Position numbers and translations under genes: made by a program. Positions 36,166 to 48,494 of a DNA stretch of 64,000 nt are shown here, one piece after another. Under the pieces are notes generated by a model. That model was given only the letters and a program-made list of their open reading frames with translations. It searched no databases and was not told the DNA's origin. The DNA is taken from the NCBI GenBank assembly GCA_001599975.1, contig BCIO01000005.1:2156508-2220507 (forward strand), written 5' to 3'. Position 1 is the stretch's first letter, and the number at the start of each line of letters is the position of its first letter. Origin of the DNA: Cystobasidiopsis lactophilus (taxonomy: Eukaryota; Basidiomycota; Agaricostilbomycetes; Agaricostilbales; Chionosphaeraceae).

Positions 36166-36906
36166 ATGCCTGTCCGAAAGGCGACCAAGGCTGATCTTGG
36201 CCAGGGAGCGAGGTTGTTGGCCGAATTCGTGAACACACCTTCACTTTTGATGGATTTCTTGCGCCCTGGGTCGCTTAAAGGAACAATAACGCAAAACTTT
36301 ATAGCTCCAATCCAAGCGATGTTGGATCGTGCCTTGGCAGACAAAGAGGCCTCTTGCTGCGTGTGCGAGGTGGAAGGCGAGGACAAGAGCAAAGTCATTG
36401 TTGGACTTGCCTTATGGACAATCTCGGAACAGCTTCATCATGGTGAGTAGGTCGTTTCAATCCTCACTCTCAGACACAGAACGTGTCGATCTCCAGATCC
36501 GACATCAAGTGGATACTGTCTAGACGGCATCTGCGATATGAATCGGCTCGAGGCGCACAACAGAGCGTGCTGCCAAGCACTGAATAGGCAAGCCAATCCT
36601 GATAAGCAACTTCAAAAGGCGAAAAGATGACACAGCCGCAGGATGTTCGAGCGCATTGTCTTGCTGAAGCTGCTTGTCGTCGACCCCGCCTATCGGCGAC
36701 GAGGTTTCGGAACAGCAATGCTCAACCAATGCTTGCCTGCTGCTTATGACCTGTGTCGGTCTGTTACAGTGTTTGCGACCCGCGAAGACCTCCTCTTTTG
36801 GGAGCAAAAGAAGGGCTTCGTGCTGAATTTTAGCTTCAAAGTGGCAGAGGAGCGAGAGGGCACGGGAGAAACGGAGCTGGGCTTGAACTTGATGCGCATC
36901 ATCTGA
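36166..36906 (+). CDS. GNAT-family N-acetyltransferase
   Basis: The start is MPVRKATKADLGQGARLLAE, the usual GNAT N-terminus (beta-1, helix 1). It continues AMLDRALADKEASCCVCEV and VIVGLALWTISEQLHH. After one or two introns (36443-36640) comes the acetyl-CoA loop LKLLVVDPAYRRRGFGTAM, with the RRxGxG/A signature at RRRGFGT, then LNQCLPAAYDLCRSVTVFAT, DLLFWEQKKGFVLNFSF and NLMRII. Size (about 200 residues) fits a single-domain GNAT. Substrate unknown. The intermediate exon (near 36530-36630) is uncertain. Confidence 0.8.
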
Positions 36907-37382
36907 ACCACATTGCCAGAAGAGATAGCTTGTATGCCAACGATCGCGTTAAACGTGAATGAACTTGGAAATCGGCCCAAAGCACGGCCGCTCGATCGAT
37001 GTGGCCACCTTTTCGTTCGACCAAGCTGAAATTGAAGAGACAGAAAGTACGAAAGGAACCCAGTAACAATCAGAACAGCGTTTTCAGGAACAAATTCACC
37101 CGAGAGCTTATCGCGACTTCGAGAGTGACCAAGCGCTACCATGACACTCGACACTTAAGTCTTGCGGGCAACAGGAAGACATCATCAAGTCCTGATCGTA
37201 GTGCAGCGCTGCCAACTCTATGAACCAAATGGGGGCTCAAGGGAGATTTTTTCAGCTTGGTGGCGGCTTCGACGGACGGTGGGCAATCGCTGGTCCTTTA
37301 GGGTCAAATGTACAAGCATTTTCGATTGCATACAGAGAAAACTGTTGGCCATTCAACCCCCCTGCGTCGATGTGGTCGGCTC
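36907..37382. other. Convergent intergenic region, no gene seen
   Basis: 476 bases between the stop codons of the acetyltransferase and the TauD-like gene, which face each other. Only short motif-free frames are present. Probably 3' UTRs and terminators of both genes. Confidence 0.4.
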
Positions 37383-38702
37383 TCACAAAAAGGGCTTCTC
37401 TGCCTGAGGCGTGAGACGAGCTCCGTGACGGCGAGCCTGAGTCGCCCCAAAGTCAACAATGGCGGTATGCGCGGTAATGCGATCTGCACAGACGAAGAAT
37501 TAGAGAGGCATTAGCCAGGCAAAGGCGACGCACTGTCCCAAAGTACGACCGAGCGCGGCTTCCAGCGGATGCGAGTCTGAAAGTCGGAGCCTTTCTCGAC
37601 GTGGCTGCAACCCAGAATCAGGTGGAACCCTTGGTGGTGAGAATGTGGCCTCACTTGTAAAGCAGCTGAAGGATAGCGTCCGACTCTTCCTCCTTCAGGC
37701 CAACAATGCGCCTCGAGAATTGGCGGTTCACGAAGAGGGCCTTCTGGCCTGTGACCGGATGCCGACGCACGAGAGGGTGAACGTTTTCGACGGGCTCCCG
37801 ACGCACAACGCCTCCACGGTTACCGGAACGAGAATACTCGGCTTGCGCCACTCCCGAGTGGACGACTTGCAGCGTCTCGAGGTAAGTGCGAAAGCTGGGC
37901 GACAGCCTCTCGTAGGCAGCTCGCTGGTCCGCATAGCCCGTATCTCCTCCTGTGGCAGGCGAGTCGTATAGGTATAAAGTTGTCAGACCAGGCGGCTGCT
38001 TTTCGTAGGTCACATCAGAGTGCCAAACCGTCGACGAGAGGCGATTGGGTGTCTCGAAGTTGGTACTTTGGAAGCTATCGTGAGCACACCTCCCAAGAAG
38101 GTGAACGGTATTACGTACTTGGCTTGCGGCGAGCGGAATACCAAATGAAACTCGGGCAGGCCTTTTGGGTGTCCGCTTGTAGGGTGGATATGGGGCCGGC
38201 CGAAGAAAGTGGTCCAATCATGGATGAGCCAATCGGGGTCTCGATCAAGTAAATCTTGATCTCGGAAGGCGACAACCCCTCGCTGGGCCACGAACAGAGC
38301 AAGTTGTTCTCGGCCGTGTGTGTCCAGCCGATCGATTTGGAGGCCAGTGATCTCGCTTCCGAAGTTCGGCGTGAGGTGCTCGATGGTAGCGCCATTGAGA
38401 AATGCCAAAGGCTCTTCATCATCTAAAGCCTTCTGACCTGGATTGGTAAACCCATTTGGTCAAAGGGCTGCGGCGCTCCTAACGAAAGCCTGACCTGGAT
38501 CGGAGTGCTCGAAATCGGTCAATGGATCGTAGTGCTCGTTGGGATCAAACGATGGCAGATAACGCTCGTAAGGGTAAGGGTCGTCGTCGCCCGATTGGGC
38601 CGCTTCAGAAAACCATTTATTGCGAGGAAGGCCCGAGTCCGCCTTCAAGCTGATGGCGTTTAGGGTTTTGGTGACCGTTTTAGTTGCAGTAGGAGGAGTC
38701 AT
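37383..38702 (-). CDS. TauD/TfdA-family 2-oxoglutarate/Fe(II) dioxygenase
   Basis: Spliced gene beginning MTPPTATKTVTKTLNAIS. The N-terminal exon has WFSEAAQSGDDDPYPYERYL and LPSFDPNEHYDPLTDFEH. The next exon (FLNGATIEHLTPNFGSEITG, REQLALFVAQRGVVAFRDQD) is the TauD N-terminal strand. The metal site is STVWHSDVTYEKQPPG (HxD), and the distal His and the 2-oxoglutarate Arg appear in WDNRITAHTAIVDFGATQ and RRHGARLTPQAEKPFL after two short introns (from 37655 and 37555). Fungal members oxidise taurine, sulphonates, sulphate esters or related acids, releasing sulphite or sulphate; the substrate here is unknown. All three metal ligands are present. No neighbouring sulphur gene was found. Confidence 0.9.
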
Positions 38703-39150
38703 GGTGGGCGAGGAGCAATAGCAAGAGCCAGCAGTCCACGCAACCCGCACTGGCAACGTAAACCCGGTGTTGCGCCACCGTTTTCAGAAAACGCATCTTC
38801 GAAATCAAAACGTCACACAACTAGCCAGCAGCCTAGTTTAGTCAGTCAGCAAGGAAGAGAACAACTAGGGCACAACATCGAGACGGTCGATGCATAAAGA
38901 GCTGCGAAAATCGAAGGCAAAAGTCTTTTGCCACCAACTTCAATTCCGACGCGTTTTTCGCGTGCAATCTGCATTGTAGCGATCTGAAGAGGGTACGGCA
39001 GCAGCATGACAGGCGCCCACAAGTTGAGCGGCAGTGGCGAGTTGACAGGACTTTCGCACCTTGCTCCGGGGCCGCCACTGCGACGAGCTTGTCTCGTAAA
39101 CCTGAATTTTCACTTCACTTCACTTCACTTCGTCGACCGGCTTCCACAGG
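38703..39150. other. Divergent intergenic region with (CACTT)4
   Basis: About 450 bases between the dioxygenase and the next plus-strand gene. It contains four perfect copies of CACTT at 39111-39130, 20 bases upstream of the ATG, which could be a leader or a start-site element. No other feature seen. Confidence 0.45.
39111..39130 (+). repeat. (CACTT)4 microsatellite in the 5' leader
   Basis: Four head-to-tail copies of CACTT directly before the CGTCGACC run that leads to the ATG at 39151. Pyrimidine-rich leaders near start codons are common in fungi, so it may mark the transcription start region. Confidence 0.8.
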
Positions 39151-40740
39151 ATGTCCACCCGAAGCGCTTCCCCAGCCGTGTCAACCACTGGCACCGCCGA
39201 GGTGAGGTGCCCGCTCGCCAAATGCGAGCTCCCGCTGACAGCCAGGCAGTCTTCCAAGAAACGCAAAGCCAACAGCGGCACCCCTGGAACCAATCCACGA
39301 GTCAAGGTCTCACCAGTGCTCGCTCGCAGCCTCAGCCGCAAAGGCGTGGCTCAGCCCATCAAGAAACTCAAAAACACTTCCTACAAGGACCCCAGCTTTG
39401 GACAGGCGCGCCCTTTGACCTTTGGCGATGTCAAGCTGCTGCTTCCTTGCACCGACCACAGCGGCTACTTGCTCGACGTTGTCAGAAGCTCGGAAGCCTG
39501 CACTCCTACTGAGATGAGGTTTGCTTTCCCCCGCGCTGTCTCGCGAAACCTCTCAAGCGGTCTGTCAACGCAGGCTCACCCAGACTCCCATGGCGGCCGT
39601 GTGCGAGCTGTCAGGCTTGTTGCAGCCTGTCTACCCCAAGCTCATCGATGCAGTCGCTCTGCTGGCCGCCAAGGTCCGAGGCCTCAACCAGAGCTTGCTG
39701 GCGAGGACTCCAGACTCGCCCATCGCTGAGCTGGAGGCTATCTTCAAAAAGTTTGTCGCGACCCAGCCTGCTCCCGCTCCCGCTTTCCACCACTTGCTCT
39801 ACGTGTGCCGAAGCTTTACCGAAGCGTGCCACCAACCCACTCTCAGTTTTTCTGATTCGCGCTTTGCTACGGTCACGCTCGATGCCCTGGTGGACATTGT
39901 TGATCAGTCTCCCACGTTCGACATTGAGACTGCGAACTCCATGTTCGAAGTGCTGGACTCTTTCGATCGCGAAGAAGTCTTGCTCACTCGCGTCAGCTCC
40001 AACGACCCCACTTTCGTCGCCAGCCTTCAGCGATGCGACCGTCAGCTCATCCTGAAGACATTCAACCACATCGACGATGCTCCCTACGCCCCCTTCATCA
40101 AGGTGAGTATACCACTTGCCTCTTGACCGGAAGTTGCACGCACTTTCCGCAGGACATCGCCCGCAAGAGCGTCGACCTGCACGCCCTCGAAAAGAAAGAC
40201 TTCAACACGGTGGCGCTGCCTGTCTACGTCGCCACCTTCGAAGAAGGCGCCAAACAATACTTGACCGAGCAGTCCGACAGATCCTGCCCGATCGAGTTGT
40301 GGGCCGAGATCGTGCAGGTCGCCTGGTTCCTGAGGAAGTACTCATACTCGGATTGGCCCACCACCGAATTCGTCGAGCTGCGGGACCAAGCGCTGGTCGG
40401 CATCTTGAAGCATCTGCTCAACCTGCCCAATGTCGAAACCAGCACGGACGTCCTCTTGCACTTGGCCGACAAGGTGGCGCAAGAAAAGCCCAAAGATGCC
40501 TTCTACTACCACCACACTCGATTCGCCGCCCAAGCCTTGATCGCCCAAGCCCTCAGACGCGCCGACAACGATGCCGAGTCAAGCTCGAAGCCGCCCGAGT
40601 CTGGTGCTAGCACCCCAGCTCTGACTTTCGAGCCTGATTCCGAGTCCGAAGAAGAGGAGGACAGTGTTGCAGACGAACAAGAAGACGTGGACGAGCTCGA
40701 AAGCCAACCTCCTTCGAAGCGCAAGAGGCCCTCGACCTAA
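39151..40740 (+). CDS. Unrecognised alpha-helical protein with acidic tail
   Basis: Three exons. The N-terminus (MSTRSASPAVSTTGTAEVRC) is Ser/Lys-rich up to about residue 75 and may be disordered. It continues RPLTFGDVKLLLPCTDHSGY. After an intron at about 39516-39570 a helical region begins CELSGLLQPVYPKLIDAVAL, with HHLLYVCRSFTEACHQPTL and a stretch rich in Leu, Phe and Ala. After the intron at 40101-40152 comes VDLHALEKKDFNTVALPVYV and ELWAEIVQVAWFLRKYSYSD. The C-terminus has 25 acidic residues interrupted by Ser and ends in PPSKRKRPST, a basic patch that could be a nuclear signal. No family recognised; the solenoid-like helix pattern is an inference. Confidence 0.65.
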
Positions 40741-41027
40741 ACGCAAACAATTCTCTTTGTCCCTCTCTCCGCGTTTGTTAGACATGCTCTCTTGATTGAG
40801 TCGGAGCTGATCGGTACTTAACGCAGACTCTTTTCTTCTGGGCGGCCGTGTCCGCGACTATTCATGTCCACCCCTCGCTCGATGCAGCCCGCCCTCTTTT
40901 TGCCGACTCAAACTTAGCATGTCTCTTCTAGCAAGAGCAGATGTAATATATTGACAGGGGATCTCGATGGACGCCCGCAGGGCTTGATGGAAGTATGATC
41001 AACAGCTGGTGTGATGGAATGCAAAGG

Positions 41028-44000
41028 CTACAAGCCAATGGCACGCAGCAAAACATATCCCAGAGTAATTACAACTGCGGTCGCGAGAACACTCGACGGA
41101 ATGCCAATGCGCAAGAAGTCGTTCGTCTGGTAGTTGCGAGTCAGCTGGTTTGCCCAAGCGCTCTCATGGAAGATGACGACAGCTCACTCGTAAATACGGA
41201 ACCCCGATTTCGTTCTCAAGGTTGACAGCCGTCATATTACTTCAGGTGGATATCAGAACCTGAGTGCGTGGCAATCATGAAAGCTGAGTAGCACTCACGG
41301 AAAGCCCGAGATTGGCAGACCCATTCCGCTGTTCGGACATTGGTTAGTCTGAAGTCCAAAAACACATAAGAGCGGAAGGACTCACGCAGAGCATATTAAA
41401 GCAGTGGCCTGGGGGCGGAAGGAATCGGTCAGCTTTGGAACATCAATTGCCGCTGACGAGCACTTGCCATGATTAGTAGCCGAGGGTGTGGCACTTCCAT
41501 AGCTTCGCCAATCTGGGCTGCTACTGGGACCAGAAGCACACTTGCGACGGTGTGGCTGACAAAGGTGGCGATGATAAGGCAAACGACCGAAGACAGCGCC
41601 AGGATGGGCCAGATGTCGAGGCCTTGGACCGCGCGTTGGATGACCACATCGCTATCAAGATGCATCAGCGAGATCAAGCACGTAGGAAGAGTGTCGTAAC
41701 GCACATGTCGTCCAGCAGCCCCGATGATAGGACAGCCTTGCCCAACGAGATGCCCCCCATTGCAAGCTGATGGCGATCGGTGAGTCCTCGGTGGATTCAT
41801 CAGGCACAAGAACAACTCACGAAGACGATAGCCCAAGGCTTTGCAGTTGAGAGAGATTGAGCAAACGGAAATGGCATCAGGCACCGACGAAGCTCACATA
41901 GTTCTCAAAGTCGCTCTACATTAAACAAAGAGTCAACAGAAAATCATGGCAAAGAGCAGCGCGACAACGCACCTTGCGAAGGCAGCCTGTCCCGAAGAAG
42001 GCGATCAGTGGGATGATGGCAATGACGCCCATATCGCCAAAGATGCCGTCAACCTGGTGGCTGACACACCACAAAGCGATGGTGAACAGCACCACAGTCG
42101 AGACGTAGTATTGCTTGATGGTAAAGGTGTCCTTCAAGCGCTTGATGGGGTTGATGGCGAGGTCGGACTCCCACGTATACGAGTAACACAGCAGAATCCA
42201 GATGCCGAGCACAGAGACGAAGGAGACGGGAAGGGCGACGGCGAACCACGTCAGCCAGCCGACGGGCGGGTTCATGTACTCGAGCGCGATCAAGTTCTGA
42301 GGGCTGGAGATGGGCGAGCTCTGGCCGCCAATGTTGGACGCCAGGGCGATGCCGAGGATCAGAGCCTTAGCGTAGTCGGTCTTGGGAGGTAGGGTGCGCA
42401 AGATGGGGGCGATGAGGCCGTAACAGAGGACGGGAGCGGCGACGTTGGAGATCCACATGGAGGCAAAGCAGGCGACGCCCATGTAGGCGACCAAGACCGT
42501 TCTCGGCTTGGTGCCGGCGAGAGCAAGCACTCGGGTCGCCAGCATTTTGTCGATGTTGTGCTTGGACAGAGCCGCGGCCAGGGTGAAGCCACCGATGAGC
42601 AGCATGATGGTGGGCGAGAACATGGTGCTAAAGATGTACTTGGTGGCTTCCGGAGCGGTCATGCGCCTGGCGTTCTCAGGATCGGCAGTCTTGACAACCC
42701 GAAGGACGACCACGAGGAAGGGGATGGCGAGCGAAGTGACGAAGAGCGGGATGACCTGCACGTGCACCCACAATCAACGTTCATTTTAGTACTGCGATGT
42801 ACACCAAAACGCACCTCTAAGGCCCAGAAAACAGATGCGAGGGCCAGGAGGGCCAGGCAGTTCTGTTCTTCTGGACGGTCCATGAGCGGCAGCCAGAGCA
42901 GCAAGCTGAACAGGCCGAGCCCAAGCACGGCGCCCCATAGCTGCTTGCTCTTCCAGTCGATCCCACCAGACCCTCCTTCTGACCCCTCTTTTCCAGAGCC
43001 CAGCTCGATGGCGACGGGCGCGGCCGATTGCCCGAGTTTCCCGGTCGCGTCCTTGGCCCGCGAGTGCATGCCAATCATGTCCCTCCACACCGTGTTGCGC
43101 TCGTACACAACAAATTCCCTCAATTGCGACTGCAGGCGCTTCACCGCGATCTCCTTATCGCCGCGGCAGACGACGCGGGCGTAGAGCTCGACGACCTTGT
43201 TCAGGGCGGCGTCGACCCGCTCTTTGGCTGCCGGCTGGAAGGGCGGGGCCGGATTAACGGACTGGGCCATGTACGACTTCTGCAGGTTGTTCTCTGTGAT
43301 CTTGTCAAACTTCTTGAGGATCTTGCGGAAGCCGGTCTGGTTGAGGGAGATGAACTGCTGCAGCTGGGTGAGCTCGCGGTAGAGGGACTGCAGGCGGAGC
43401 TTGAAAGTGATGCGGGTGTCGATGGCCCAGTCTGATGGCGCGGGGTTGTCCCAAACAGTGAGCTCGCCGGCTCCCGTTGAAACTGAGGGGCGCCTGTTGG
43501 CCGAAGAAGGCCGCCGCCCCTCGCCGCCACCACTCTGATCGGTCCCTACTGACAGTGCCCGTCCTCGCCCCTTCTTCTTGACCGGGGTGGTGAACAGCTG
43601 TGAGAGCTTGGTTCCCAAGCCCGGCCGCGCGGAAGAGCTGCCTTCCTCCGGGTGCAACAGGTCGCCAGATAGGACCGAGTCGGCGTCCGAATCGTTGTAT
43701 TGAATAGCGTTCTCGTCTTGCTCCAAGTTGGACTGCTCGACGGCGTCAATGTCGGAAGCGACGACGTCGACCTCCTTTAAAAGCTTGGCCTCTTCCTTGG
43801 TGTAGAAGGCGGACATGCTCTGCAGCTCTTTGTCCAGCAAAGCCTTGAACACATCCACGGCGGCGTCGGCGTGCTCGCCGTTGGCCAGGAGCGAGGCGGC
43901 TTCGAGGTCGCCATTGGCGGAGGTCGTCGCGCCTTTGAGGTTCTGGCGCTCGATGCGGTAGATGGCTTCCTTGAGCTGATCGTAGGCGAGGTAGTGCCCT

Positions 44001-44115
44001 GCAGCCGCAAGCCGTTGAGCGCCTGGGCGCAGCAACAAGGCCAGCAGAGGAGGCGAGACGGCGCACCTTGCAATTCTGGCGCCGCATTGAAGATCAGGCT
44101 TTGGGCGTACTTCAT
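41028..44115 (-). CDS. SPX-domain phosphate permease (Pho87/Pho90/Pho91 type)
   Basis: It starts MKYAQSLIFNAAPELQ, the canonical SPX opening, continued after an intron by YLAYDQLKEAIYRIERQNLK. The SPX domain spans about 400 residues with a Ser/Glu-rich insert and ends with NSFxxxFDKITENNLQKSYM-type helix (DKITENNLQKSYMAQSV). It is followed by a permease of the ArsB/NhaD/SLC13-like (DASS) superfamily: LFSLLLWLPLMDRPEE, IPLFVTSLAIPFLVVVLRVV, the TMFSPTIMLLIGGFTLAAAL motif and SNVAAPVLCYGLIAPIL. The conserved ASNIGGQSSPISSPQN motif near 42310-42340 is the substrate-binding hairpin. The end is RIGIPSSVLATAVVITLGYV. It would import inorganic phosphate with low affinity, gated by SPX sensing of inositol pyrophosphates. 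Confidence 0.92.
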
Positions 44116-44335
44116 GATGGGCGCTTTGGGACGTCTCTGTACAGCTGGCAGAGGCTCTAGTTCATAGGCTTCCAGAGGCATATACCATTGTTGGCTGGCC
44201 GAGGACAAACACTGAGGACGGCGAGGATTTCTGCCCTCGGTCAAGGTTCGCTCTAGTTCAGGGTTTGCAGTGTTACAATGCACCGGCTGTCTAACACGAT
44301 ATAAAATGGTCCGTTTCTACAGGTCCCTAGTTTGT

Positions 44336-46424
44336 TCAAGCGTGCTGTGGTACAGGGTTGCGAGGGGAGACCATGGCGGCCTCGGCGAGCGAGTCGAGGC
44401 GACCAGTCGGGCTGGCCAACGTGCCCATCGAATGGCGCTGCTGGCCGTCAGAAGAGGCGGCGAAGATGAGGCCATCCAGAGGCGATTTCATGCCTGGCTC
44501 CATCGAAGGGGGCGGCGCCGAGCTGGCCCGTTGTGCCATTGCTTCAAGGTTGGGAACGAGGAGAGAGCCCATGGATTCGGACCGGGGGCGGGTGGCCACT
44601 GGCGCTGGCGCTGGGGGTGCTAGCTGATCTGTCCCTCGGTCGAAGTTGTACAGCTCGGGAAGATTTGAAGGCACCAGTTTGAAGTTGCCACCCGCAGGCT
44701 CAGCTGCGGACAGATCGGTAGGGTAACCGATGAAGCCCTCTTGGGAAAAGGGAAATGGCGGGAGGAGTCCCATGGGCTCGAAGCCCTCCATAGGCGGCGC
44801 GGACCACTCGGAGAATAGGCCGGCGGTGCCCCATTGGGCGGGAGCCTCGCTGACCGGCTGTGGCTGAGAGTAGGAGGGCCCCGCAGAGGCGTCGAACGAC
44901 GGCGCCATCGCGAAGTATTTGCTTGGACTCCTGTACGAGCAAGCAGGTTTCAGCATCGACGAATATATGTTAGGTCAGTGAACGCACGGCAAGGGCGGCA
45001 AGTAAGCGTCGTCCAAAAAGGCGCCACCGTTGGTCCAGACCGGAATGGGCTGATTGTCGGTGGGAAACTCGGGTAACGACATCCCTCGGTGATGCCCATC
45101 GCCGAAGGAAGGGAAAGACGGTTCGAGGGCAGGCAAGGAGGGAGATGGCTGAGCTGAGGCAAGAGAGGCGGAGGCAGCCAGCTGGTGCTCATGCTCTTTT
45201 GATGGCTGCCAGAAGGTCGGGAAGGAGAGGGCACTGGCGCCTGTCCCGCCCCTTCTTCGTTTTGAGGCTGCCCGGGGAAAGTCCACTGGGGGCGGAAGTC
45301 ATTGATATGGCCTGCGCTAGCCCGATGCTTGTGTCGGGATTGCGCAGGTGGAAGACTGCTGGGCTTCGGATAAGGTGCATAGCCAGAGCCGCCAACGTGC
45401 GTCGAGTTCCTGTCCGGGCCGGCCGAACTTTGAGAATGAGTAGACGCAGCCGCAGACATGTTGCTCTGTGGAAACTGGCCGAAGTGCATGAAGGGCTTGG
45501 CGAGGGCTGATTTGTTGTGGCGTCCTCGGATCTTGGGAGGTGAGAGCAAGAGTTGGCCGTATCCGGCTGGTGCACCAACACAGTGTGAGCACTCCCCGAT
45601 CCTCCAATAATCTGACAAGAAGAACGCACGCATTCCAGGAGCTAGACAAGTTTGCGGAAAGGTAGGTCCAAAGAGAGGCACCAAATGCTGGAGGCATGGA
45701 TTATCAACTGAGCTGTGGCAAAGTTTGGAGGTGCTTACATGTCGGATATTGAAGGCGACCCTCCTCGATAGAGCTGGAGTTTCAGATTCGCAAGTCAGGT
45801 GATCGGTAATGGGTGAAAGCAAGGAGGCAGCCTCACCAAGAGCGAGCTCGTAAGGGAGCCAGGTGCCCTGGATCTTGAGGAAGCCGCCACGAATCTTGCG
45901 AACCTTGGGAGCGATCTCGGGTGACGATTCGACCAAGCGGACAACGTCTGCCTTGTTGTGGCCAAGGGCCTGCGGATCATCGTCAGTCCGTCATCAAGAA
46001 GGCTTGGCCCCAAAGGCAGCTCGCCTTCCAGATACTGGTTAAATTGACGTAGCCGGTCTCTGAGTCGATCATCTGAGAAGAAAGATGCTAAGCATAGAAG
46101 CCACTTTGCAGCGAAAATCGGCCCTCACGATAGGGTGGTCATTGACAATATACTCGAAGACCGGGATGAAGCCGCGAGGGTCGGCACTGGTGGCATAGCG
46201 GGTGGAAACAACTCTGTGAGCCGAAGAGAAGAGTCGCACTGGGTCCGCGGCGCCACAATGTTCAGCGACGGAGCTAAGACACAAACGGCAGAAGACTCAC
46301 CGGGATGCTGGCTGGCCTTCAGTTCGCCAGCGCCCGAGCTCGACGACAGTCTCGAGGGAGACGGTCGAGGCGCGGGCAAGCTCGAAGCGACGTCCGAAGG
46401 CAATGAAGCAACCGCGACGGCCAT
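44336..46424 (-). CDS. APSES-domain transcription factor
   Basis: It begins MAVAVASLPSDVASSLPAPR. The APSES/KilA-N DNA-binding fold is spread over several exons: VFEYIVNDHPI, MIDSETGYVNLTSIWK, ALGHNKADVVRLVESSPEIA, RKIRGGFLKIQGTWLPYEL and RRVAFNIRHHLVPLFGPTFP. The layout is closer to the Xbp1/StuA group than to Swi4/Mbp1: no ankyrin repeats follow. Instead the remaining ~500 residues are Pro/Ser/Gln-rich, typical of fungal regulators. One intron inside the domain (45970-46024) has a GC donor. Position next to the putative secondary-metabolite region makes it a candidate regulator, but this is only proximity. Family call is good, sub-family less so. Confidence 0.8.
45970..46024 (-). other. GC-AG intron in the APSES gene
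   Basis: On the coding strand the exon ends TGGAAG, the intron starts GCGAGC and ends CCGCAG, and the frame continues ALGHNKADVV. A CTGAC branch site lies upstream of the acceptor. No GT donor gives an open frame here. Confidence 0.6.
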
Positions 46425-47144
46425 AACGAGAAGCAAAGGGCGATGAAACCGGTCGAGCCAGGCGGATTTTCAAGCGAGCTCAATCTCGGCAGCCGAGGGC
46501 AGGACCAGCGTAGGAGGAAGAGCAAGAGTCGTGGGCTAGAGCAAAAGGGACCTTGCGACGAATGCCAGCCGTCCTCGCCCGGCGAGAGCCTGAAACCCTG
46601 GACCGGGCCTCCTCGAGGTGAACACGCCCTTTTGTCTTCTGCCAGTCTGCGACGTTTTAGCCATGGACGGAGCAAAACTTCTGAAGACCTTCTGTAGGAC
46701 TCAGTACTCGGAACGACGTTCGCCACAATGGTCAGAGTCACCCGAGAAGTGTTTCGACGCCGTTCGAGGGGTGTTCGGCGCGTCAGTTCGAGCCGTCCTC
46801 ACCACGACTGGTGTCTGCCGGGCTCGAAAATGAGCATGGAGTCGCTGACTGTAATTGTGGAGTCGTGTTGTACGCCCTTGGACACAATCCATCGGAGTCG
46901 CGGACTGCGAGTCGAGGGCAAGGTGCGAGAGACCAGGACGAAGGACATCTTCGCTTCGAGCCTGGATTTCAAATGAACAAAAAGTACACATCGTGGCCTT
47001 GAAAGCGCAAAACACAGAGGGCAAGTGGCTGAGCGAGTTGAAGGGGACTTCGACGAAATAGGGCTCTCTCTCCTGCCGCCATTTGTTCTTGCGTGCCGCT
47101 GTTATTTATGCAAGATTTGAGACAATCCAAGCTCAAGAGCTTCG
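46425..47144. other. Divergent intergenic region, no gene supported
   Basis: 720 bases between the APSES gene and the HPP-family gene. The best plus-strand frame (46443-46697, 84 codons, starting MKPVEPGGFSS) is basic and has no motif; I think it is chance. Probably both promoters lie here. Confidence 0.4.
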
Positions 47145-48389
47145 ATGAACACACCGGCACCCGCCCGAGAGGGCAGCTCAGCCCGCCTCTCCTGGCCCTC
47201 TAGATCTCGCTCTGCCGGCAGATCAAGAACTCGTAATGATTCTGCCTCTCCATCGAGGAGTTCATTCAGCTCCTTCAGAGGGCGAAGCCTCAGCCCCTCC
47301 CAGAGGTCTAGCGTTCCGTTGCTGCCTTCGTTTGGTCGGCCACCAGATGCAGTATCACCGGAGCGTCCTGGGCGGTCTGCCTGGACCGACCGGTTCAAAT
47401 TTGCTAGAGACTACAGAGAAGACCTGCCCGCTATAGTATCGCGGTTCGTCGGGTGGCGAGATCCTCAAGGGCCGCCTCCGCCCCTGCGCTTTCCACCTTT
47501 CTGCTGGTTAACGAAAGCACCGCCTCTCTTCGAAGGGTTGCTGTTTGGGTGGCTCGGATCGTTTATTGGCTTGGTGCTGGTGGAGGCCGTGAGCATCTCA
47601 AGTAGCGCTGTTCAGGGTCTCGGTGTGCCTCTGATTTTCGCCTCCATGGGAGCAACGGGTCAGTATCTCAAAAAGATGCCACAAACGCTTGCCTGATACC
47701 TTGGAAAGCAGCTGTACTGCTCTACTGCACCTTCGAATCTCCGTTAGCCCAGCCACGCAATTGTCTGCTGGGCCATGTACTCTCGGCGGTGGTTTCAGTT
47801 GCCATCACTCGCCTGTTTCGCCTCAGCTCGGCTTACCGCATAGAGGAGACCACGTCGCCTGCCGACTTCAGTCACCTAGTATGGCTCAACGCTGCCCTTT
47901 CCATGGCGACGAGCCTTTCTGTAATGCAGTTGACGGGAACGGTCCACCCACCGTGAGTCTGTCTGGTTTGTCAAGGGCCGCACACTCAGAGTCTGTCAAA
48001 GAGGAGGCGCCACTGCCTTGATCGCAGCGGTCCAGCCCACAGCCGTCGACCTCAGTTGGCGCTTCGTTTTCGTCATCTTCGCCTCGGCGTCACTCATGCT
48101 TGTGTGGGCGATGCTCATCAACAATCTCGGCCGCAAGCGGTACCCCGTCTTCTTCTGGTCTCCAAAGCCGTGTTTTGTCAAATCTCAAAACGGGGCCTAT
48201 TCGGCGGAAGAGAAAGTTGAGGAGGTGCTTCGAATGGCGGCTATGCGACGAGGGGAAGAGCAGGGCGGTCTGGGCGCCCTGCAGTTGGTCAGCGAAGAGC
48301 TAGAGCTGGAAGAAGAGGAGGAGCCTAGATCGGGTCGGAACAGAGAAGTCAGGTCGGACCTTACTATTGCCACCGTCTTGAAGAGCTAG
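47145..48389 (+). CDS. HPP-family integral membrane protein
   Basis: After a Ser/Arg-rich N-terminal arm (MNTPAPAREGSSARL to about residue 75) the protein reads YREDLPAIVSRFVGWRDPQG and then membrane segments: LFEGLLFGWLGSFIGLVLVE, VPLIFASMGATAVLLYCTFE and NCLLGHVLSAVVSVAITRLF. The family motif GTVHPPGGATALIA appears near 47945-48020, and FVFVIFASASLMLVWAMLIN follows. Introns at about 47655-47710 and 47953-48010 interrupt it. HPP proteins (HPP motif) include a cyanobacterial/plastid nitrite transporter, but fungal members lack an assigned role; a transport function is inference. The tail is acidic (LEEEEEPRSGR). It is the first gene of the region discussed as a possible metabolic cluster. Confidence 0.85.
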
Positions 48390-48494
48390 TGTCAAATTGC
48401 GATGTACCACTATTGAGATCTAAAGGAGGTTTTGCACGTTCTACTACAAGATCTTGTAATGCTTGATGAGGTGCCTTGTCATGATTTTACCAGT

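Noticed and set aside
46443-46697. Plus-strand 84-codon frame beginning MKPVEPGG
   Set aside because: Basic, low-information composition, no family, overlaps the promoter of the APSES gene.
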